Below, in pieces: positions 50,753 to 59,612 of a stretch of DNA of 64,000 nucleotides (the stretch's first letter is position 1; every line of letters begins with the position of its first letter). A model generated the notes under the pieces. The model was not told the origin of the DNA and made no database searches. It was given only the letters and a program-made list of their open reading frames with translations. Where the stretch lies: contig NZ_JBNAGF010000006.1 in NCBI RefSeq assembly GCF_049801055.1, positions 219,199-283,198 on the forward strand. The letters are read 5' to 3'. The DNA comes from JBNAGF01 sp049801055 (lineage in GTDB: Bacteria > Pseudomonadota > Alphaproteobacteria > Rhodobacterales > Rhodobacteraceae). Made by a program: the position numbers and the translations under genes.

Positions 50753-51461
50753 GCCGTTGTTTCGCGATGACGCCTATCACAGGGTCGCCCCGGCCACCGT
50801 GGCCGGGCATGATGGCGATGGAGTGATCCTTGACGCGACCCTGTTCTATCCCACCGGGGGCGGGCAGCCCGGAGACAGCGGCTGGTTGCGCTGGGACGGT
50901 GGTGAGATGGAAGTGGCAAACACCATCAAAGGCGAAGGCGAAGCGGTTGTGCTGGTCCCGGCCGAGGGCAATCCGCGTCCGGAGCTCGGGCAGCCTGTCG
51001 AACAGGAACTGAACTGGGATCGACGGTTTGAGCATATGCGTGTTCACACCGCCCTGCATTTGCTGTCGGTGGTTATTCCGCTGGACGTGACCGGAGGCCA
51101 GATCGGGGCTGGCAAGGGACGGCTGGATTTCAACATGCCTGAGGCACCGCAGGACAAGCAGGCCCTGCAGGACGAATTGCAGGCCCTGATCGACCGGGAT
51201 CTCCCGGTTGGTGAAACCTGGATTACCGATGCCGAACTTGACGCCAATCCCGGACTGGTCAAGACCATGTCAGTAAAGCCGCCAAGCGGCGCCGGCAAGG
51301 TGCGGCTTGTGCGGATCGGGCAGGGCGACGATCCGGTCGATCTGCAACCCTGTGGCGGAACACATGTGGCAAGAACCGGCGAAATCGGTCGAATCCGTCT
51401 TGGAAAGATCGAGAAGAAGGGGCGCCAGAACCGCCGCGTCTACCTGCATCTGGACGATTGA
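50742..51461 (+). CDS. Alanyl-tRNA editing protein (AlaX family)
   Basis: A stand-alone editing domain of 239 residues that hydrolyses mischarged Ser- or Gly-tRNA(Ala). Zinc ligands are seen in HTALHLL (HxxxH) and CGGTH (CxxxH); LFYPTGGGQPGDSG near the N-terminus matches the AlaX/AlaRS editing N-region. It overlaps the channel gene by 11 bases, with GGAGA as ribosome binding site. The serine tRNA gene follows 80 bases later. The association of cysK, channel and AlaX suggests amino acid stress handling (inference). Confidence 0.88.
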   Translation: MKSEPLFRDDAYHRVAPATVAGHDGDGVILDATLFYPTGGGQPGDSGWLRWDGGEMEVANTIKGEGEAVVLVPAEGNPRPELGQPVEQELNWDRRFEHMRVHTALHLLSVVIPLDVTGGQIGAGKGRLDFNMPEAPQDKQALQDELQALIDRDLPVGETWITDAELDANPGLVKTMSVKPPSGAGKVRLVRIGQGDDPVDLQPCGGTHVARTGEIGRIRLGKIEKKGRQNRRVYLHLDD

Positions 51462-51540
51462 AGCGTTCGTCTGTTCCCGACGAATTTGCCGAAATACCCT
51501 CTTGCAAATCCCGGCATGTTCCTCCAAATATCCGCGGCAC

Positions 51541-51630
51541 GGAGAGGTGGCCGAGTGGTCGAAGGCGCACGCCTGGAAAGTGTGTAGGCGGGAAACCGTC
51601 TCCAGGGTTCGAATCCCTGTCTCTCCGCCA
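51541..51630 (+). tRNA. tRNA-Ser (anticodon GGA)
   Basis: A 90-base class II tRNA with CCA encoded (51628-51630). The acceptor stem GGAGAGG pairs with TCTCTCC (one wobble); the anticodon loop is CTGGAAA with anticodon GGA, reading UCC/UCU. It has the long variable arm typical of serine and the T-arm CAGGG-TTCGAAT-CCCTG. No integrase or duplicated 3' end was found nearby. Confidence 0.97.
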
Positions 51631-51765
51631 TAACATCCCTTCGGATCCGAATAGCAAATTCCCTATCCTGCAGTCCATCCGGCTGTCTGGACCCCAACTT
51701 GGTGCCGGTAGTTTGTGGCAACCTCGATCGGGCAGCTCGGCCTCGTCCGGCTGGGTCGCTCCGCC

Positions 51766-52668
51766 CTATGATCCCATCGGGTATTTGGCGCAACCCAGCA
51801 ACGCCGCCGCGTCGTCGCGGATCAGGAACACCGGGGCGGGTTGCAGGTTGTTCAGATCGAAGGGCAGGCTGTAAACATCGACAAACCGGTCGCGCGCGGG
51901 TGTATCCAGAAGACTGCGGGCAACGCCGCCTGCAAAGAAAATCCCGGATGAAGGCAGAAAGGTCAGCATCAAGCTGCGAGCCAGAGTTCCCAGCAGCTTG
52001 GTATAGAACGACTGAAAGCCTTTGTCGGTTGTGTTGCCGGCAACTGATGTGTCGCCGTGCAGACCGGAAAGCGCGGCATAACCCCGGCCCGAAAAAACCT
52101 CTTCGACAGTCCGGAAATCCGCTGCAGCGGCGCCAAACTGATCGGTAAGGATCTCCGCGATGTCGCTGGGTAGGGGAGCATGCCCGAGTTCGGCGTTGAG
52201 GCAACGCACTTGCCCTGCGGTGTTCACGACAGGCGAGACATTGAACCCGGTACCAATGCCGACGATCAGGGCCTGCCCCGACGCGCGGTGCGGGGCATCG
52301 GTCATAAACACGGTATCAAGGCGCCCCGGATCGAGAAATGGCGTCGCATACCCCAACGCATTGAGATCGTTCAGCAGGCAGACCCGATCCGCTTTCAACC
52401 GCGAGGACAGGGCGGTTTCGTCAAAACGCCAGTCGCGATTCGTCAGGCGGGCAGTGCCCTCTGACACCGGGCCCGCCACCGCAACTGCGATTTCATCGAT
52501 GGTCAGCGGCCCGGTTTCCGAAAGAAAGGCATCGGCGACGGAAAAGAAATCCGCGTGGTCATCATTCCTGTAACTGCGCACTGTCGCGGCAATCAGCACA
52601 CCGTTTCCGGCCAGCCCGATACGCGAGTTGGTGCCGCCGACATCTGCTACCAACCTGATTTGCTTCAA
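51766..52668 (-). CDS. glk: Glucokinase
   Basis: Phosphorylates glucose with ATP to glucose 6-phosphate. The 300-residue protein of the bacterial Glk group shows VADVGGTNSRIGL (phosphate loop), LLNDLNALGYA with the catalytic aspartate, GIGTGFNVS, and GIFFAGGVARSL. The start codon is TTG at 52668, overlapping the stop of the ATPase gene (TTGA), which supports the start by coupling. It is the last gene of a sugar ABC transport operon, indicating that incoming glucose is phosphorylated in the cytoplasm. Confidence 0.9.
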   Translation of the reverse strand: MKQIRLVADVGGTNSRIGLAGNGVLIAATVRSYRNDDHADFFSVADAFLSETGPLTIDEIAVAVAGPVSEGTARLTNRDWRFDETALSSRLKADRVCLLNDLNALGYATPFLDPGRLDTVFMTDAPHRASGQALIVGIGTGFNVSPVVNTAGQVRCLNAELGHAPLPSDIAEILTDQFGAAAADFRTVEEVFSGRGYAALSGLHGDTSVAGNTTDKGFQSFYTKLLGTLARSLMLTFLPSSGIFFAGGVARSLLDTPARDRFVDVYSLPFDLNNLQPAPVFLIRDDAAALLGCAKYPMGS

Positions 52669-53762
52669 TTCAGCCGTTCTCCGGTTTCCGGAGTGAAATA
52701 GGAAACCTTGCTGAGGTCAAAAGCAAGCTTCAGGGTTTCCCCCGGAAGGGCACTTGTCTCGGCGTGCAGGCGGGCCGTGACCTGCCGCCCGCCGAGCATC
52801 GAAACCACATATGTGTCGGCGCCGGCCGGTTCTACCATGTCGATCAGGCATGACGCCTCCTGTATGTCGGCGCCGGCGCGAAACCCGGCTTCGGCGATAT
52901 CCTCGGGGCGCAGGCCGAGGATGATGTCGTCCGGCAGGTTCCCGCAATGGGTATCGGTCAGGACAAGCGGCGCATGACCTTCGCGGGCGATCTCGATCCG
53001 GGCCCCGGCATCGCTTGTTGTCGCGCGGGCCGGAATCAGGTTCATCGCCGGGCTTCCCATGAAATCGGCGACAAACAGGTTGGCCGGTTTGTTATAGATC
53101 TCGGCCGGAGACCCGATTTGCTGAACGACACCGTCCTTGAGTACGACGATCTTGGTCGCCAGCGTCATTGCCTCGATCTGGTCATGTGTCACGTAGACCA
53201 TCGTGGCGCCGAGGTTGAGATGCAGTTTCTTGATCTCGGTTCGCATCTCGACGCGCAGTTTGGCATCAAGGTTAGACAGAGGTTCATCGAACAGAAACAG
53301 CTTGGGATCACGCACCAGCGCCCGCCCCATCGCTACCCGCTGTCGCTGACCGCCTGAAAGCTGGCCGGGTCGGCGGTTCAGCAGGGGCTCGATCTGCAGT
53401 TGCCGCGCCACCTCGGTGAGCTTGCGATCCTGTGTGGCCGGATCGACGCCACGCACCTTCATCCCGAAGGTGATGTTCTTGGCCACGCTCATGGTCGGAT
53501 ACAGTGCGTAAGACTGGAACACCATGGCGATATCGCGGTCTTTCGGGCTGACATGAGTCATGTCGCGCCCGCCGATTTCGATGCTGCCCGAGGTGATCGG
53601 CTCAAGGCCTGCAATGCAATTCAGAAGGGTCGACTTGCCACATCCTGATGGGCCGACAAGAACCAGAAAGTCGCCCGGTTCGATCGCGACCTTGATGTCT
53701 TTCAGGATCTCGACTGCGCCATAGTTCTTGTGGAGGTTCCTGATATCCAGAATCGAAGTCAT
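52665..53762 (-). CDS. Sugar ABC transporter ATP-binding protein
   Basis: A 365-residue MalK/UgpC-type ATPase that energises the two permeases upstream. Walker A GPSGCGKST, Q-loop MVFQSYALYP, signature LSGGQRQR, Walker B LFLFDEPLSNLDA and the H-loop THDQ are all present. The C-terminal third is the regulatory OB-like domain (GLRPEDI). It lies four bases after the MalG-like gene and overlaps glk. Substrate is inferred as glucose or a related hexose from the linked glk. Confidence 0.93.
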   Translation of the reverse strand: MTSILDIRNLHKNYGAVEILKDIKVAIEPGDFLVLVGPSGCGKSTLLNCIAGLEPITSGSIEIGGRDMTHVSPKDRDIAMVFQSYALYPTMSVAKNITFGMKVRGVDPATQDRKLTEVARQLQIEPLLNRRPGQLSGGQRQRVAMGRALVRDPKLFLFDEPLSNLDAKLRVEMRTEIKKLHLNLGATMVYVTHDQIEAMTLATKIVVLKDGVVQQIGSPAEIYNKPANLFVADFMGSPAMNLIPARATTSDAGARIEIAREGHAPLVLTDTHCGNLPDDIILGLRPEDIAEAGFRAGADIQEASCLIDMVEPAGADTYVVSMLGGRQVTARLHAETSALPGETLKLAFDLSKVSYFTPETGERLN

Positions 53763-53766
53763 CGAT

Positions 53767-54657
53767 CTATCCTTTCACCGAACCCGCAGTCAGACCGCGG
53801 ATGAAATACTTGCCGGCGACAACGTAGACTACAAGCGTCGGCAGCGCGGCTATGATGGCAGCGGCCATGTCGACGTTGTATTCCTTCACGCCGGTTGTCG
53901 AGTTGACGATGTTGTTGAGGGCAACGGTAACGGGTTGCGTTCCGGCCTGGCTGAAACTCACACCGAACAGGAAGTCGTTCCAGATCTGGGTGAACTGCCA
54001 GATGATCGTGACCACGACGATCGGCAGCGACAGGGGCAGGAAGATTGACCAGAATATGCGGAAAAATCCCGCGCCGTCGACCTTGGCCGCTTTGACCAGT
54101 TCCGAGGGAATGGTGACATAGTAGTTGCGGAAGAACAGCGTCGTGAACCCGATACCATAGACGACATGGACGAAGATCAGCCCGGGAATGGTGCCGGCAA
54201 GCCCCATCAGCCCCAGCATCCGTGCCATCGGCAACAGAACCACCTGAAATGGAATGAAGCAGCCGAACAGCAGAAGTGAGAAAATCAGGTTGGCGCCGCG
54301 AAAATTCCACTGTGCGATAACATAGCCGTTCAGCGCACCCAGAATGGTTGAAATCAACACGGCAGGAATGGCCAGCATGACCGAGTTCCAGAAATAGGGC
54401 CGCAGGCCCTCGCACTGGATGCCGGTGCAGGCACCGGACCAAGCAGTGCGCCACGCGTCAAAGGTCACTTCTCGCGGAAACGCCACAAGGCTGCCGGTGC
54501 GGATTTCTTCAAGGCTCTTCAGCGATGTGGTGACCATCACGAACAGCGGCATGAGGTAAATAAGCGCAAAAAGGCCCAGCAGGGTGAAAAGCAGCCAGCG
54601 CAGGAAAATCCGGCTCCAGTTGCCGGAACGGGTCGGGTTAAGGGGCGTGTCAGTCAT
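53767..54657 (-). CDS. Sugar ABC transporter permease (MalG-type)
   Basis: A 296-residue inner-membrane subunit with six helices. The EAA loop that docks to the ATPase is SELVKAAKVDGAGFFRIFWSI. The N-terminal RIFLRWLLFTLLGLFALIYLMPL is typical of CUT1 MalG proteins. Its start overlaps the end of the MalF-like gene by eight bases. It forms the translocation channel with that protein. Confidence 0.92.
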   Translation of the reverse strand: MTDTPLNPTRSGNWSRIFLRWLLFTLLGLFALIYLMPLFVMVTTSLKSLEEIRTGSLVAFPREVTFDAWRTAWSGACTGIQCEGLRPYFWNSVMLAIPAVLISTILGALNGYVIAQWNFRGANLIFSLLLFGCFIPFQVVLLPMARMLGLMGLAGTIPGLIFVHVVYGIGFTTLFFRNYYVTIPSELVKAAKVDGAGFFRIFWSIFLPLSLPIVVVTIIWQFTQIWNDFLFGVSFSQAGTQPVTVALNNIVNSTTGVKEYNVDMAAAIIAALPTLVVYVVAGKYFIRGLTAGSVKG

Positions 54658-55522
54658 GTTTCGCCCTCAGCTCCGAGTAGAGATAGGGAACGACGATGGC
54701 AAAGACGACAGCCATCATGACCATTGCCGAGCTCGCTGCTTGTCCCAGATCTCCGCGCGAGAAAGCCATGGCGTACATGTATGTTGCGGGCAGGTCGGTG
54801 GCATAACCCGGACCTCCGCCGGTCAGGGCGATGACAAGGTCAAAGCTCTTGATCGCCAGATGGGCCAGCACGATGAAGGCCGACAGGAAGATCGGTGCCA
54901 TCGAAGGAATAATGATCGCCGAATAGACGCGCCACGTAGGAATACCGTCGACCTGCGCGGCCTTGATGATCTCTCCGTCCACACTGCGCAGCCCGGCCAG
55001 GAACAGGGCCATGACAAAGCCGGACGCCTGCCAGACGCCTGCGATCACAACCGCATAGATTGCCATTTCGGGGTTGATCACCCAATCGAAACTGAAGGTT
55101 TCGTATCCCCAGCTCCGAACCAGGCTTTCGATGCCGAGGCCCGGATTCATGATCCATTTCCACGCGGTTCCGGTGACGATCATGGAAAGGGCCATCGGAT
55201 AGAGATAGATCGTGCGTAGAACGCCCTCTGTTCGGATATTCTGGTCAAGCAGAATGGCAATGAGCAGCCCAAGGGCCATTGCGATCACGATAAACAGCAC
55301 ACCGAAGACAAGGAGGTTGTTCATCGCAGTATCCCACCGCGGAGACGCGAACAGGCGTTCATACTGGATGAAGCCCTCGATTTCATATTTGGGCAGCAGG
55401 CGTGAGCGGGTCAGCGATACCCAGGCTGTCCAGATTATGAAGCCGTAGACAAATACAAGGATGGCCACGAAAGACGGCGCAAGAACCATCTTGGGAACAT
55501 GGCGCTCCAACCATTCGGTCAT
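54650..55522 (-). CDS. Sugar ABC transporter permease (MalF-type)
   Basis: A 290-residue permease with six transmembrane segments and the EAA loop GEIIKAAQVDGIPTWRVYSA. ATALTGGGPGYAT-like LTGGGPGYATDLP near the C-terminus is typical of the CUT1 MalF group. Start 55522 gives MTEWLERHVPKMVLAPSF with GAGGGGCG upstream; the open frame to 55561 covers the hairpin and is not used. It lies 60 bases after the binding protein gene, separated by a hairpin. Confidence 0.92.
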   Translation of the reverse strand: MTEWLERHVPKMVLAPSFVAILVFVYGFIIWTAWVSLTRSRLLPKYEIEGFIQYERLFASPRWDTAMNNLLVFGVLFIVIAMALGLLIAILLDQNIRTEGVLRTIYLYPMALSMIVTGTAWKWIMNPGLGIESLVRSWGYETFSFDWVINPEMAIYAVVIAGVWQASGFVMALFLAGLRSVDGEIIKAAQVDGIPTWRVYSAIIIPSMAPIFLSAFIVLAHLAIKSFDLVIALTGGGPGYATDLPATYMYAMAFSRGDLGQAASSAMVMMAVVFAIVVPYLYSELRAKHD

Positions 55523-55543
55523 GGGGTCGCCCCTCTGCAACAG

Positions 55544-55582
55544 AAAAGCCCCCGCCGGCATATCGCTGGCGAGGGCAGGGGG
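55544..55582 (-). terminator. Attenuator-like hairpin between binding protein and permease genes
   Basis: On the minus strand CCCCC-T-GCC (55582-55574) pairs with GGC-GGGGG (55556-55549) with one bulged base, followed by CTTTTCT. It starts right after the binding-protein stop. Such hairpins usually give the binding protein more mRNA than the membrane genes (family knowledge). Confidence 0.65.
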
Positions 55583-56827
55583 TTACATCGAGTTTGCGAC
55601 GGCCTCGGCCAACATCTTGACCGCATCGGCCGAAGACATATCCGAGTTGAAATGCGCCGTGACAACATCGGTGATCGCGCCCGACTGGGCACCGCGCAGG
55701 GCCATGCCGTGGGCATAGCTGGGCAACAGTGAGCCACCTTCATTGCTGGCTGCCATGTCATCGGCAGAGAGATGCGCGCAGCTGTCGAAATCGTCCAGCG
55801 CGACGTCGACACGGGCAGGAATCGAACCCTTGTTCAAGTTGAAAACCTTCTGGAAGTTCTGGCCAACGATCAGCTTGGCAAGCAGCAGCTGACCCTCAGC
55901 CTTGTCATCGCCGTCCACCTCGAACATCGCAAAGCTGTCGACGTTGTAGAGAAAACCTTCACCCGGCACGGAAGCACACAGGAAATCCTTGCCCGGTGCC
56001 TTGCCGGCGGCGAGGAATTCGCCCTTTGCCCAATCTCCCATGATCTGGAACGCGGCTTCGCCGTTCATGACCATTGCGGTGGCAAGGTTCCAGTCACGCC
56101 CCGAGAAATTGTCATCTACATAGCCACGCATCTTTCGCATCTGGTCAAAGACGGCCACCATCCCATCGGATGTCAGCGTCGCCTCGTCCAGTTCGACAAA
56201 CGCCTTGCGGAAGCCATCCGGACCGAGAACGCCCAGAGCAACGGCTTCGAACACGGTGGCATCCTGCCAGGCCTGACCGCCATGGGCCAGGGGCGTGATC
56301 CCGGCAGCCTGTAGCTTGTCGGCTGCGGCGTTGAACTCATCCCAAGTGGTGGGCATGGCTATGCCGTTGGATTCAAGTACATCAGCGTTGGCCCAGATCC
56401 AATCGACCCGGTGGACGTTCACGGGGGCCGCACACCACGTGTCCTCGCACATCATGTGACCGGCAATCGAGGCCGGAAGCACTTTGGCCCAGCCTTCTGC
56501 CTCGGCCACAGCGGAGATATCGGCCAGAACGCCTTCTTCGTACCATTCCTGGATCGCCGGCCCTTTGAGTTGTACCGCAGCGGGCGCATTGCCCGACAGA
56601 ACTCGGGCGCGCAGGGCCGTCATTGCGGCGTCGCCGCCGCCGCCTGCGACTGGCATATCCGTCCAGGTGCCGCCATTTGCCGCGAATTCCTCCTGCAGAA
56701 CCGCAACCGATTTGGCTTCGCCGCCTGAAGTCCACCAATGCAGGACTTCGGCCTGCGGCTCGGCCACCAGCGACGTGGCGCTTGTCAATGCCACGGCTGA
56801 TACAGCCGCGAACATGGATCGTTTCAT
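55583..56827 (-). CDS. Sugar ABC transporter substrate-binding protein
   Basis: A 414-residue periplasmic binding protein of the CUT1 type with a signal peptide (about 1-22, ends SLVA-EPQA). It starts EVLHWWTSGGEAKSV, typical of glucose/mannose binding proteins of proteobacteria (GtsA-like), and contains GDWAKGEF and MPTTWDEFNAAADKLQAAG. GGAGG precedes the ATG. With the linked permeases, ATPase and glucokinase, glucose is the likely ligand, but other hexoses are possible. It is divergent from a two-component system that probably controls it. Confidence 0.92.
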   Translation of the reverse strand: MKRSMFAAVSAVALTSATSLVAEPQAEVLHWWTSGGEAKSVAVLQEEFAANGGTWTDMPVAGGGGDAAMTALRARVLSGNAPAAVQLKGPAIQEWYEEGVLADISAVAEAEGWAKVLPASIAGHMMCEDTWCAAPVNVHRVDWIWANADVLESNGIAMPTTWDEFNAAADKLQAAGITPLAHGGQAWQDATVFEAVALGVLGPDGFRKAFVELDEATLTSDGMVAVFDQMRKMRGYVDDNFSGRDWNLATAMVMNGEAAFQIMGDWAKGEFLAAGKAPGKDFLCASVPGEGFLYNVDSFAMFEVDGDDKAEGQLLLAKLIVGQNFQKVFNLNKGSIPARVDVALDDFDSCAHLSADDMAASNEGGSLLPSYAHGMALRGAQSGAITDVVTAHFNSDMSSADAVKMLAEAVANSM

Positions 56828-56955
56828 GTCATTTCCTCCCGATATGGGCCAATTGCTTTGAGTGGCCTATTGAAACAGGCTGCCGGTTTTCGGGGGTGCG
56901 AAGCAATGGAGGATCGTCGCTGCACTATGCCAAGACGCCGAAAAAAACAGGCTCA

Positions 56956-57003
56956 GCTGTTACAAGCTGTTACCCGGCGATTGATTTTGTTGCACGATGT
57001 TAC
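56956..57003 (+). promoter_or_regulatory. Phased direct repeats between the sugar transporter and two-component genes
   Basis: GCTGTTAC at 56956-56963 and 56966-56973, a weaker TTTGTTGC at 56986-56993, and GATGTTAC at 56996-57003. The spacings are 10, 20 and 10 bases, so all boxes face one side of the helix in two pairs, as OmpR-family regulators bind. They lie 50-100 bases before the regulator gene and about 130 from the binding-protein gene. The rest of the 226-base gap shows nothing definite. Confidence 0.6.
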
Positions 57004-57053
57004 AAACAGAGGTCAAAGGGGTGATCCGCGCGCGGCCCAGAAAAGGAACAGTG

Positions 57054-57794
57054 ATGGCGATTCCACGGCTCCTTGTGGTCGAAGACGATACGGAAACCCG
57101 ATCGATGATGACGCAGTTTCTGCGTCAAAACGGGTTCATCGCTTTGCCGGCCGAATGCGAGCAGGACATCCAAACGCATCTCGACAGCGGGCGAGTCGAT
57201 CTGATCCTTCTTGATGTGATGCTGGGCGATGAAAACGGCGTCGAGATATGCGCACGTCTGCGGGCTGATCAGGACGTTCCCATCATCCTTGTGTCCGCCC
57301 TCTCGGCTGACCATCATCGCATGGCGGGCTACGCGGTCGGGGCCGACGACTATATCGCGAAGCCCTTCAATCTTCAGTTGCTACTGGCCCGTGTGCGGGC
57401 TGTTCTGCAACGAGCGCACCGTAGCGCATCTCTCGTCTATCGTCGCCGCACGTCGACCTTTCGTTTCGGCGGTTGGGTCTATGATGGAAAACGCGATGAG
57501 GTCCGGTCACCCCAGGGGTTTCAGGTCGCGCTTTCGAAAAGGGAAACCGGACTGCTCAAGGTTCTTCTCGCCAACCCTCATATCCCGCTGACCCGCGACG
57601 AAATCGCGTCCGCTCTGGATGTGACCGGCGAAGGGTATGCGATTGATGACGGCTCCGGGCGTGCGATTGACGTGCTGGTGGGTCGATTGCGGTCCAAGAT
57701 CGAGGACAACCCAAAAGATCCCCGCATGCTGCGAACCGAACGCGGCGTCGGGTATGTGCTCGCGGTTGATGTGCGGGTCGAGGCCGGTTTATGA
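57054..57794 (+). CDS. OmpR-family response regulator
   Basis: A 246-residue protein. The receiver domain has acidic pair EDD, phospho-acceptor Asp54 in LILLDVMLG and Lys in AKPF; the winged-helix DNA-binding domain follows (LSKRETGLLKVLLANP, DVLVGRLRSKIEDNP, RTERGVGYVL). The ATG at 57054 follows AAAAGGAA; the upstream frame to 56997 overlaps the repeat region. Its stop overlaps the kinase start by four bases. Location opposite a glucose transporter with glk resembles the GltR-GtrS arrangement of Pseudomonas (established there), so sugar uptake control is inferred. Confidence 0.9.
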   Translation: MAIPRLLVVEDDTETRSMMTQFLRQNGFIALPAECEQDIQTHLDSGRVDLILLDVMLGDENGVEICARLRADQDVPIILVSALSADHHRMAGYAVGADDYIAKPFNLQLLLARVRAVLQRAHRSASLVYRRRTSTFRFGGWVYDGKRDEVRSPQGFQVALSKRETGLLKVLLANPHIPLTRDEIASALDVTGEGYAIDDGSGRAIDVLVGRLRSKIEDNPKDPRMLRTERGVGYVLAVDVRVEAGL

Positions 57795-59239
57795 CCTTGG
57801 AGCCGCGCCTCCGGACCGTGGGCATCGCGGCAATGTTTGCGGCCTTTGCCATTGGCCTCGGTGTTGCCGCCGTTTGGTTCTGGTCGACACAGGCTTGGCA
57901 GGCGCATCTGACCAAAAGCTACGTGGCCGGCTTTTCGGTCCACGAAGCTCTGCGAACGGGGTCAGAATTGCCTGATGGTATCCGGGCAGAACCGTTGCCG
58001 GAGGAACAGGCCGAAATTGCCAGCCAAGGAGCCTTTTCCCGGTTGCCGGCGCTTCCCAAGCCGGCCCATGTCACCAACCTGTCCATACTGACACTGGGCA
58101 GCGATCCGGTGGCCGGACAGATCCTTTCGGTGGCGATCGTTTCGGACAGTCTTCGCTATGAAGTGTCAGAGCTTTCAACGGGCTCAGGGCAGTCTTCGGC
58201 AGAAAAGTTCGGAAACCTGACCCGTCTTCTTGCAACCTACTGCAACGAACCGGTGATGTTCGTGGGCCTTGCCAACGAAAAGTGGTGGCGCGTCGATGGC
58301 AACGCTGTCTGGGGGTGCGCAGCCGCGCCACGTGACCTGCGGCTTGTCGCCGTGTTGATCGCGGGCGTGGCCCTGGCCGCGCTGGGAACGGTGATCGCCG
58401 ATATCTCTGCCTATTTCAGCAGGTTCGCGCAGGCGCTTCGGTCGCGCCGGCGACTGGGCGGACCAGAATCCTATTCGGCAAAAGGCCCGGCCGAACTCCG
58501 CGAAATCGTGTCCGCCGTAAACTTGTACCTCGAAGAGGAACGCGATCAGCTCTCTAATCGCGCCATGGTCCTGTCCGGCGTCAGCCATGATCTCGGAACG
58601 CCGGCCACTCGGCTGCGCCTGCGTGCAGCCCTGATCGATGACCCGGATCTGCGGGAAAAGCTGGAAACCGATATCGACAGCATGACTGGCATGATCGAAA
58701 GCGTGCTGACCTACACAAGGGCCGAACTGAGCTCGGAAGATCCGCGGCAGGTGTCGCTGACATCACTGGTTCAGGCAATTGTCGACGATTACCGGGATCT
58801 CGGCAAGCCGGTCGAACTTTGCACCGATCAGCCCCGTCAGGTCGCGGGCGGGCGTTCCGTCTTTACCTCACATACAGGTCGCAGTTCGATCCCCGACGGG
58901 CAACCCATCCTTGTCGTCGGGCGGCCGATTTCGCTGCAGCGTGCGGTGTCGAACCTGATCGACAATGCACTGAAGTATGGTCGTCGGGCATCGGTCGAAC
59001 TGACGGCCACCGCCGATCACGCTGTTATCGTCGTCGAAGACGAAGGCTCGGGTATGACCGCGGCGGACATCGAAGCTGTCATCGCGCCCTTCAGGCGGGG
59101 GGCAAACACGTCGGCGATTGACGGTTTCGGATTGGGACTGACCATTGTGGCGACAGTGGCCGTCCAGCATGGTGGAGAGCTGTATTTCGAAACCGGCAGG
59201 AACGGCATGCGAGCCTGTCTGGAGATTTGCAGAAACTGA
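57791..59239 (+). CDS. Sensor histidine kinase
   Basis: A 482-residue membrane kinase with transmembrane segments at about 10-33 and 184-207. The periplasmic sensor between them (about 150 residues) has a conserved-looking Cys pair (TYCNEP and VWGCAA). A HAMP-like linker follows, then the phospho-acceptor His266 in GVSHDLGTPATRLRLR (Leu-Gly replaces the common Leu-Arg), N-box NLIDNALKYG, and G-boxes DEGSGM and GFGLGLTIV. ATGA coupled to the response regulator. The likely stimulus is periplasmic sugar, or the binding protein itself (inference). Confidence 0.9.
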   Translation: MTLEPRLRTVGIAAMFAAFAIGLGVAAVWFWSTQAWQAHLTKSYVAGFSVHEALRTGSELPDGIRAEPLPEEQAEIASQGAFSRLPALPKPAHVTNLSILTLGSDPVAGQILSVAIVSDSLRYEVSELSTGSGQSSAEKFGNLTRLLATYCNEPVMFVGLANEKWWRVDGNAVWGCAAAPRDLRLVAVLIAGVALAALGTVIADISAYFSRFAQALRSRRRLGGPESYSAKGPAELREIVSAVNLYLEEERDQLSNRAMVLSGVSHDLGTPATRLRLRAALIDDPDLREKLETDIDSMTGMIESVLTYTRAELSSEDPRQVSLTSLVQAIVDDYRDLGKPVELCTDQPRQVAGGRSVFTSHTGRSSIPDGQPILVVGRPISLQRAVSNLIDNALKYGRRASVELTATADHAVIVVEDEGSGMTAADIEAVIAPFRRGANTSAIDGFGLGLTIVATVAVQHGGELYFETGRNGMRACLEICRN

Positions 59240-59612
59240 GAAGGGACAGCGAAGAGGGTCTTGCCAGTAAATGGCGCGCAAACGGTCGCAATCTGCCATT
59301 GGGTGACGCAATCTGATCGCCCGCAATTCCGATAGATCGCCAAAATGTCTGGCGAAGGGCATGGCCCACCGGTTTGATCCGCGCGATTTTCCCCTACATT
59401 CACGGTAGGTGGTGCCAATCGAACCGGGTGCCGCAACCCAGATGGTATCGCAAGGCGGCCCGGACAGGTCCTTCTCTTGCAGGTATTTCTAGAACCAGGG
59501 ATCGAAACTTTTTTGCGGCAGGAGAAAAAGCACCGCGATTGAAAAAATCAAGGTACTAACAACAAAAGAAAAAATGGACTTATTGTCGGAAACTGAAAAA
59601 TTTTTTCAAAAA
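59240..59612. other. Upstream region of the bhc operon
   Basis: About 370 bases with no recognisable gene on either strand. The first 250 bases have normal GC and contain GCAATCTG twice, 20 bases apart (59288 and 59308). From about 59500 the DNA becomes strongly AT-rich with A- and T-tracts, typical of a curved upstream promoter region. The divergent regulator gene bhcR, found here in Paracoccus, is absent from this position. Confidence 0.5.

Noticed and set aside
51541..51765. tRNA-Ser as an attachment site for an integrated element
   Set aside because: No integrase, no repeat of the tRNA 3' end, and both flanks are ordinary chromosomal genes.
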